Source of the DNA: Antitrichia curtipendula
Lineage: Eukaryota > Streptophyta > Bryopsida > Hypnales > Leucodontaceae
Assembly (NCBI GenBank): GCA_951230915.1
Contig: OX579639.1
Span: 17,546,001 to 17,610,000 of the forward strand
Length of the DNA stretch: 64,000 nucleotides
Direction: 5' to 3'
In this document: positions 57,696-64,000 of the stretch, piece after piece
Numbering within the stretch: the first letter of the stretch is position 1
Layout of the letters: each line of letters begins with the position of its first letter
Notes under the pieces: model-generated
Told to the model about the DNA's origin: nothing
The model's database searches: none
The model's input: only the letters and a program-made list of their open reading frames with translations
Translations under genes and position numbers: made by a program

Positions 57696-59470
57696 GGGCG
57701 CGGACGCAAATTTCTTTCTCATTTAACGATTGCAATTTTGAAAAGTATGGAGCGTGTAATATATCACTGGAAAGGTCTTTTCAATACCTTTCCAATGATA
57801 TATTACACGCCTTCAAACTCTCAAAACTCTAGTTGCAAATCCCAAAACAAATTTGCTGCCAAGATGAAACATTCAAGGTCAAGCGGGGACTTAAGCATGT
57901 CCAAGCCAGGACACAGTCGTGTCTGGGCGGGGACTCAATCTTGTCCGGGAACAAACTTAATTTTGCCCGGGCGTAGACTTAATAAAGACAAAGAAATGGG
58001 CGTGGATGCAAATTTCTTTCTTGTTTAGCAATTGCAATTTTGAGAATTATGGAGCTTGTAATATATTGTTGGAAAGGTCTTCTCAATACCTTTCCAATGA
58101 TATATTACACGCCTTTAAAATCTCAAAATTCTAGTCACAAATTCAAAAAACAAATTTGATGCCAAGATGAAGCATTCAGGGTTAAGAGGGGACTTAACCC
58201 GTAAAGGACCAAAATGTGTTTTTTGGCAACGTAGAAATTTTGGGCAAGTACCTACGAATGGAATTTTTAGTTTTTTTCTTTGAAATTCTCACATAACATT
58301 TTTTTGAGGAGTAGCTTTAAGATCCAACAATTTTCATTACTTTTGAATACGTGGTTAAAAAATTATTGTATGATATGTAGTTTTCAGCATTCGACGGGCA
58401 GCTCGAGTAGCAAAAAAAACTTCTTTAAAAATCATTTTTAAAAAACATAAAAAATTGAAATTGGTTCTCTAGATTTATATACATGTGGAAAGCTTTGAAT
58501 CATTCTATTTTGATCAATAAGTCAAAAGTTATGAGGAGTTTCAGTTTAGGGTAGTTTGCAGGTAGTTATGGAATCTCTACTCTAAAATAAACTTTGAATT
58601 CTTTTATTTAATTCAATTTTCAATATTTTTTGAAAAAAATAAAAATGCTAGGTGTAGATTTTTTATTACAACATTATCACCATTGGAATTGGAATTTTTC
58701 AATTCCATAAATAAATTGTTAACAATTTAGTATTTTGAATCATTCTCTATTTCTTTGTACTTCCTTTTTTTTTCCTATATGTTGTACAATTCCAAATGAT
58801 CTAAAAATTTTCAAGCAACTAGCCAACTCTCTTGGAAGCATGAATTCAAAGAATTACAACCATTTTGGATTTTTTTCATAACAAATGTAACCTTCTAAAG
58901 TGCAGTTGTCCAATTTTCTACAGGGTCAAAATAAGGGTTTTTGTCTTTTCAAAAGCTAATATCTTGCAATGTACATGGTGGAAAATTCTGAAATTTTTTC
59001 CACATCTTCACAAACCAGTGAACTACAAGATCCTATGGTTTTATGTATCCAAAAATGTTTTTTTCCAAGAATTTAGTACTTCTGCTAGGAATGGCAGCTT
59101 TGGAGTGTTTTTTGGTGAAAATATAGTCAAAAACCTTTAGGGGTTAAGCATGTCCAGGCCAAAACATAGTTGTGTTCGGGTGGGGACTCAATCGTGTCCA
59201 GGCGCAAACTTAATTTTGTCCAGGCGGAGACTTAATCAAGACAAAGAAATGGGCGCGGACGCAAATTTCTTTCTTGTTTAGCGATTTGAATTTTGAGAAT
59301 TATGGAGCGTGTAATATATTGTTGGAAAGGTCTTCTCAGTACCTTTCCAATGATATATTCCATGCCTGTAAACTCTCAAAACTCTAGTCGCAAATTCAAA
59401 AACAAATTTGCTGCCAAGATGAAATATGCAGGGACTGGCGCAGACGTATGGGCGGGGACACTATGAGACC
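57696..59470. repeat. 302-bp tandem repeat, about 2.7 copies, one interrupted
   Basis: Units start gggcgcggacgcaaatttct at 57696, 57998 and 59251. Each holds the hairpin gcgtgtaatatatc / gatatattacacgc around a short loop, then a ggggacttaagcatgtcc segment and gggcggggactc words. The second unit is split by the TTAA-flanked element at 58198-59143. Subtracting 950 bp (element plus one TTAA) gives a 303-bp spacing. Confidence 0.8.
58198..59143. mobile_element. piggyBac-like MITE in 302-bp repeat
   Basis: 946 bp. Ends are CCCGTAAAGG and CCTTTAGGGG, inverted with one mismatch. TTAA lies on both sides (58194-58197, 59144-59147). The empty site ggggacTTAAgcatgtcc stands in the preceding repeat unit (57885-57902). 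The interior resembles 11.2-11.57 kb. A 91-codon frame at 58865-59140 is not a recognised transposase. Confidence 0.82.
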
Positions 59471-60465
59471 AGTCTACACCATGGGAGCAATTTGTTCTTT
59501 GGGGGACCCACTCATTCAATGTGTCATAGGATTCTTCTCCCAAAGTTAAAGAATGATAAATTCTAATGTTGGCAGCTGAAATTAGCACTTTTTTTTATAA
59601 TATTCATTTAGAACAATACCTATCATTCTCTTAAATTTGATGTAGTACAAATTATAAAAGAATTTGGTAAGAATTTTCCATTGTTATAACCTATAATACA
59701 ACATAATAAGGATCTTTGTTAGAAAATAATTTTGTGTATTAAGTTTGAATGTTGTGAATTCAACATTGTTTAAAAATTTAACTTTAGGTCATTTTGGTAG
59801 ATAAAAAGAAGGAGTTGCCATTTCATTGTTGAATTCAATATTGGAATTGCATTGGGATTTACATCAACCACCTTATTCAATTTTTTTAAACATTATTTTC
59901 TATTAATTTAATGGATGTATAGAAGAATTTGCTTTAAATTAGTAAATTGAACATTGGGTTTACAAGGATTTTATTACATTAGTCTTGTTTAGTTTAGTTT
60001 TAAAGAAAAATTGAGTTGCTTTATTGGATATATAGAAGAATTTGACAATGTTATTGGTGAATTGAGGGTTTGGTTTTGCTAGGATTTATTACACTTTATA
60101 TTTTGTTTTAATTTGCTTCAAATTATTTATGGTAGGTTGGTATAATTAAATTCTTCTAGCTCTTAAAATTATTTTGAAATACTTAAGTAGCTACGTAGAA
60201 AAGTTTTATTGTTGAATTGAACATTGGATTTGCACGGATTCACATGAACCACATTATATTTTTTTGGATTTTTGTTCTTTGGGTTGCTTTTGTATTTTGA
60301 TACATTCACATTTTGTTTATTTTTGTTTTAAATTCTTTTAAGTTACTTTTGTAGATACGTTGAAGCGTTTAACATTTACATGATTGAATAAAATATTTGG
60401 ATGCATAAAATTACTTCAACCACATAGTCATATTCTTTTTTGAAATTTTCATTGCCAAATGCTTT
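59471..60465. other. AT-rich intergenic DNA
   Basis: T-rich, with the word gaattgaacattggattt recurring in diverged form (about 59820, 59945, 60060, 60215). This suggests an old tandem repeat of 100-150 bp. No gene. Confidence 0.4.
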
Positions 60466-61290
60466 GAGCAAAAAACACAATGTATTCTAGGCCTTGAAAG
60501 TAGAACTTTGCTTTCAAGGATTAACTTCCATTGGGAAATGGGAGTAGGTGAACGTCTTGATTTGGGCATTTAGTGATCCAAGCATGGGATCAAGAATGAG
60601 GTACTAGCAATAGAAGTCAAATCCACCTTGAAATTTGTGGAGGAATCTCATATTGAAACACTTCTAAGGAAAAGTCCCTTTACCTCACCACGAATCCCAT
60701 CTCTCCCCCATTCCATCAATTACATTCTCAAGCCCTTTGTTGAGATATAACCTTCAAAAAAATAAAAATGAAATGCTTGAGGTTTCTATTCACCAATCTC
60801 TTGTTTTCCCATTCCATCAATTACAATATTACATTCTCAAGCCTTTTGTTGAGATATAACCTTCAAAAAAATAAAATATAATATGTATGACGCTTCTACT
60901 TACCAATCCCTTTTCTTCCCTATTCTCTCAATTAAATTCTAAAGCCTTTGATAGCGTGTACACTTTAAGAAAATAAAAAATGTAATGATTAAGGCTTCTA
61001 TCCACCAATCCTTTCTTTTTCCCATTCCATCAAATAAATTTCTCATGTCTTTATTCAAATAGAGCCCTATCATCTTTAGATATAGAAAATATAGCAAAGA
61101 AATTTCATCAATTTTATAGATAAGTGCTTGTGAGAGAAAAAAAACAATTTATTCTAGGCCTTGAAACTAGAATTTTGCTTTGAAGGATTAACTTCCATTC
61201 GGAAATGGGAATACGTGAATATATTGATTTGGGCATCTAGTGATCCAAGCATGGGGACAAAAATGAGATACTAGCAATGGAAGTCAAACC
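60466..61290. repeat. 155-bp direct repeats around about 120-bp tandem repeats
   Basis: tattctaggccttgaaa begins similar blocks at about 60482 and 61151, each ending gcaatagaagtcaaa or gcaatggaagtcaaa. Between them, diverged units containing ccaatc, ttcccattcc, atcaatta and cttcaaaaaaataaaa repeat about three times (60690-61070). The outer pair could be LTRs of a very short element, or plain tandem duplication. Confidence 0.6.
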
Positions 61291-61372
61291 CTAGATCTTA
61301 AACCCTACCCTAAACCGTAAATCCTATCCTAAACCCTAAACCCTACCCTAAATCCTAAACCTTGGTTTCAAA
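61288..61372. repeat. Interstitial telomere-like repeat
   Basis: Degenerate CCCTAAA units (aaccctagatcttaaaccct, taaaccctaaaccctaccct) over about 85 bp. This is the plant telomere type, TTTAGGG on the opposite strand. Confidence 0.7.
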
Positions 61373-61695
61373 GGGCCCCGTAAGCTTGTGTCTCCATTTT
61401 ATTGAAAGCTTTGGGAATTAAATGGATGCACTATGTGGAAAAAGAAATGAGATAGAATATGTGGGCTCCTACATCATTATATATATTTTCAATTATCTAA
61501 AGGGATCCGTAAGCTTGTGTCCCCATTTTATTGAAAGCTTTGGGAATTAAATGGGTGCACTATGTGGAAAAAAAAATGAGATAGAATATGTGGGCTCCTA
61601 TATCATTATATATATTTTCAATTATCCAAAGGGATTCGTAAGCTTGTGTCCCCATTTTATTGAAAGTTTTGGGAATTAAATGGATGCACAAGTTG
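61373..61695. repeat. 129-bp tandem repeat, 2.5 copies
   Basis: gtaagcttgtgtccccattt begins copies at 61380, 61509 and 61638. The copies are nearly identical, with tatatatattttcaattatc at the unit end. Directly follows the telomere-like stretch. Confidence 0.88.
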
Positions 61696-61995
61696 AATTG
61701 TATTTCTTAAATAGAGAATGGTTTATAGAATTTAAGGTTTAGAATTTAGGATCTAAGATTTGTCGTCCATAAAACCACTTCTATCTAGAAAAAAAATAAC
61801 AAATGATTTAGGAGTGCCTCCTTCTTAATTAACGGGCTAAGTTATAATAAAACTACAAAATGCCTTGTTTTTGTAATTAAATTAAAAGAATTAAAATAAA
61901 CATGAGCTGCCATCTAATTAATACAACCAATTTGGAAGGGGGGAGGGAGTATCCTATGGCAATTTGAATTTGCATTCCTCCTAATTTTGAAAAGC
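61696..61995. other. AT-rich spacer
   Basis: No gene or motif recognised. It separates the 129-bp repeats from the GC-rich minisatellite. Confidence 0.5.
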
Positions 61996-63605
61996 GGCTA
62001 GCTGGTTGGGGCGTCCGGATGTAGAGGTAGGGCGTGGACCTAAAATACGGGCGCGGACTCTTAGGCGTGGACCTGAGGTACGGGCGCGGACTCTGGGGCG
62101 CAGACTCTAAGGCGTAGGGCGTGGACTTAAGGTACGGGCGCGGACTCTAGGGCGTGGACCTAAGGTATGGGCGCGGACTCTAAGGCGTAGGGCGTGGATT
62201 TAAGGTATGGGCGCGGACTCTAAGGCGTAGGGCGTGGATTTAAGGTACGGGCGCGGACTCTAGGGTGTGGACCTAGGGTATGGGCGCGGACTCTAAGGCG
62301 TAGGGCGTGGACCTAAGGTATGGGCGTGGACTCTAAGGTGTAGGGCGTGGACCCAAAAAATGATAGTTGGATGTCCATGGGATGACTCTAAGGCATGGAT
62401 AAAATGTATGGGCATGGACTCTAAAGCGTGGACGTAAGGTTCGGGCGTGGACTCTAAGGCGGAGACGCATGGGCTAGAAGGCCATCTTAGAAGAGTGAAA
62501 GTTTGAGGAGTTTGGAAAAACGCCCAATCGGGCGAATTAGACAACATATCGGGCGAATCGGACATCGTTTGACTTTGTCAGACATTAATTACTCCTCCCA
62601 ATGTTCTTGGAGACTGGGCGCTCACTTCTATGCGTAGACTTTGGAGTATGCAACCGTGGGCTTCTGGATGTTTAGGGTCAAGCGTGGACTGTTAGGCGTG
62701 GACGTAAACTCCGCTCGTAGATCTGAAGGTGTAGACTTTTGTTGAGCGCGGACTCAGGGCGTGGACCTAAGGTATGGGCGTGGACTACTCTAGGGCGTGG
62801 ACTTAAGGTCTGGGCGTGGACTCTAAGGCATAGGGCGCGGACTCTAAGGCGTAGGGAGTGGACCTAAAGTACGGGCGTGGACTCTAGGGCGTGGACCTAA
62901 GATATGGGCGCGGACTCTAAGGCGTAGGGCGTGGACCTAAGGTACGGGTGCGGACTCTAGGGCGTGGACCTAAGGTATCGGCGCAGACTTTGAGGTGTAG
63001 AGCGTGGACTTAAGGTACGGGCGCGGACTCTAGGGCGTGGACTCTAAGGTGTAGGGCGTGGACCCAAAAAAATGATAGTTGGATGTCCATGGAATGACTC
63101 TAAGGCATGGATAAAATGTATGGGCGTGGACTCTAAGGCGGAGACGCATGGGTTAGAAGGCCATTTTAGGAGAGAGAAAATTTGAGGAGTTTGGAAAAAC
63201 GTCCAATCGGACGAATCAGACAACATATCGGGCGAATCGGACAATGTTTGACTTTGTCAGACATTAATTACTCCTCCCGATGTTCTTGGAGATTGGGCAC
63301 TCATTTCAACGCGTAGACTTTGGAGTATGCAACCGTGGGCTTCTGGACGTTTAGGGTCAGGTGTGGACTGATAGGCGTAGACGTAAACTCCGCTCGCAGA
63401 CTTGAAGGCATGGACTTTTGTCAAGCGCAGACTCAGGGCGTGGACCTAAGATATGGGCGCGGACTCTAGAGCGTGGACTTAAGGTCCGGGCGCGGACTCT
63501 AAGGCGTAGGGCGTGGACCCCAAAAAATGACAATTGATTGTCCATGGGATGACTCTAAGGCATAGACAAAATGTATGGGCGTGGACTCTAAAGTGTGGGC
63601 GTTCA
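61996..63605. repeat. GGGCGYGGAC minisatellite with higher-order repeat
   Basis: Units of 33 or 40 bp (gggcgtggacctaaggta then gggcgcggactctaaggcgta) are repeated many times. A longer non-minisatellite block (ggacccaaaaaatgatagtt ... gacattaattactcctccc ...) is inserted at about 62347 and 63059, and its start recurs at about 63516. This gives a higher-order period of about 710 then about 460 bp, differing by the number of short units. All units have the G-rich strand on plus. Frames through it are repeat artefacts. Confidence 0.85.
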
Positions 63606-64000
63606 TTCTAAGTCCACGCCTCAACCTGCTTGAGTCCACGCCCAACCTGCTTGAGTCCGCGCCCGACTTGCTTGAGTCCCCACCCGACCTACTTGAGTCC
63701 CCGCCCGACCTGCTTGAGTCCGCGCCTGACCTGCTTGAGTCCGCGCCTGACCTGCTTGAGTCCCTGCCCGACCTGCTTAAATCCGCGCCCGACCTGCTTG
63801 AGTCCCCGCCCGACCTGCTTGAGTCCCCGCCCAACCTCCTTGAGTCCTCGTCCGACCTGCTTGAGTCCACGCCCGACCTGCTTGAGTCCGCGCTTGACTT
63901 GCTTGAGTCCACGCCCGACCTGCTTGAGTCCACGCCCGTCCTGTTTAAGTCCGTGCCCTGACTTAAGTCCGCGCTCTGCCCGACTTAAGTCTGCACCCAT
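63606..64000. repeat. 21-bp minisatellite, about 16 copies, opposite orientation
   Basis: Unit ctgcttgagtccgcgcccgac repeats from about 63627 to 63940, then degrades into ttaagtccgcgctctgcc up to the window end. It is the reverse-complement orientation of the core in 61996-63605. Because 21 is a multiple of three, both strands stay open as heptad repeats, which explains the long frames here. Confidence 0.9.

Noticed and set aside
61996..63605. Possible CRISPR-like array
   Set aside because: Units are contiguous minisatellites without unique equal-length spacers, and the genome is a plant.
63499..64000. Long frames on both strands with heptads such as LLESPPD and SRSGGDS
   Set aside because: They arise because the DNA repeat unit is 21 bp, a multiple of three, which leaves several frames on both strands open. 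There is no start context or domain.

Overview
The window is nuclear DNA of a land plant. The evidence is two legume-lectin (L-type) receptor-like kinase genes with GT-AG introns, Ty3/gypsy retrotransposon remains, many small inverted-repeat DNA transposons and a TTTAGGG-type interstitial telomere-like stretch. The single phase-1 intron inside both kinase domains differs from the mostly intronless L-type LecRKs of flowering plants. That fits a bryophyte or other seed-free plant, but I cannot name the species. Most of the window is AT-rich repeat DNA; the two genes and a few GC-rich repeat islands stand out.

Layout. 0.5-5.1 kb: LecRK copy 1 (510-1914 joined to 4336-5096, 721 aa). 6.4-9.1 kb: a RING-finger-like fragment and unrecognised decayed coding sequence on the minus strand. 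9.3-12.9 kb: GC-rich GGGCG-GGAC patches around AT-rich DNA holding a long-TIR element. 13.1-15.9 kb: a decayed kinase-like gene interrupted by a hAT-type MITE and a second foldback. 16-20.3 kb: decayed sequence dense in the motif GCTTTAAGC. 20.6-23.4 kb: a decayed Ty3/gypsy pol on the minus strand. 23.4-31 kb: MITEs, foldbacks and a CACTA-type element. 31-39.5 kb: an LTR-type leader and a GC-rich gag-like pseudogene. 39.76-40.68 kb: a TTAA-flanked piggyBac-like MITE. 41-43.2 kb: unrecognised decayed coding sequence. 43.5-47 kb: minisatellites and a second LTR leader of the same family in reverse orientation. 50.0-50.5 kb: a nested foldback with an 80-bp-arm hairpin. 51.0-54.9 kb: LecRK copy 2 (51022-52435 joined to 54195-54931, 716 aa). 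55-57.4 kb: MITEs. 57.5-64 kb: repeat arrays built largely on a GGGCGYGGAC core, with a second TTAA-flanked element, 129-bp tandem repeats and telomere-like repeats.

How it fits together. The two LecRKs are tandem duplicates: exons, intron position, pieces of intron and about 130 bp of 3' flank are shared. About 46 kb of transposons now separates them. Because the copies are paralogous, they serve as empty and filled sites for dating insertions; for example, a hAT-type MITE with an 8-bp duplication is present in the intron of copy 2 and absent from copy 1. The receptors are expected at the plasma membrane, with an extracellular lectin domain and a cytosolic Ser/Thr kinase. Everything else looks like transposons or their relics. 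The least familiar signals are the GGGCGYGGAC repeat family, whose arrays flip strand at about 63.6 kb, and the two TTAA/CCC elements.
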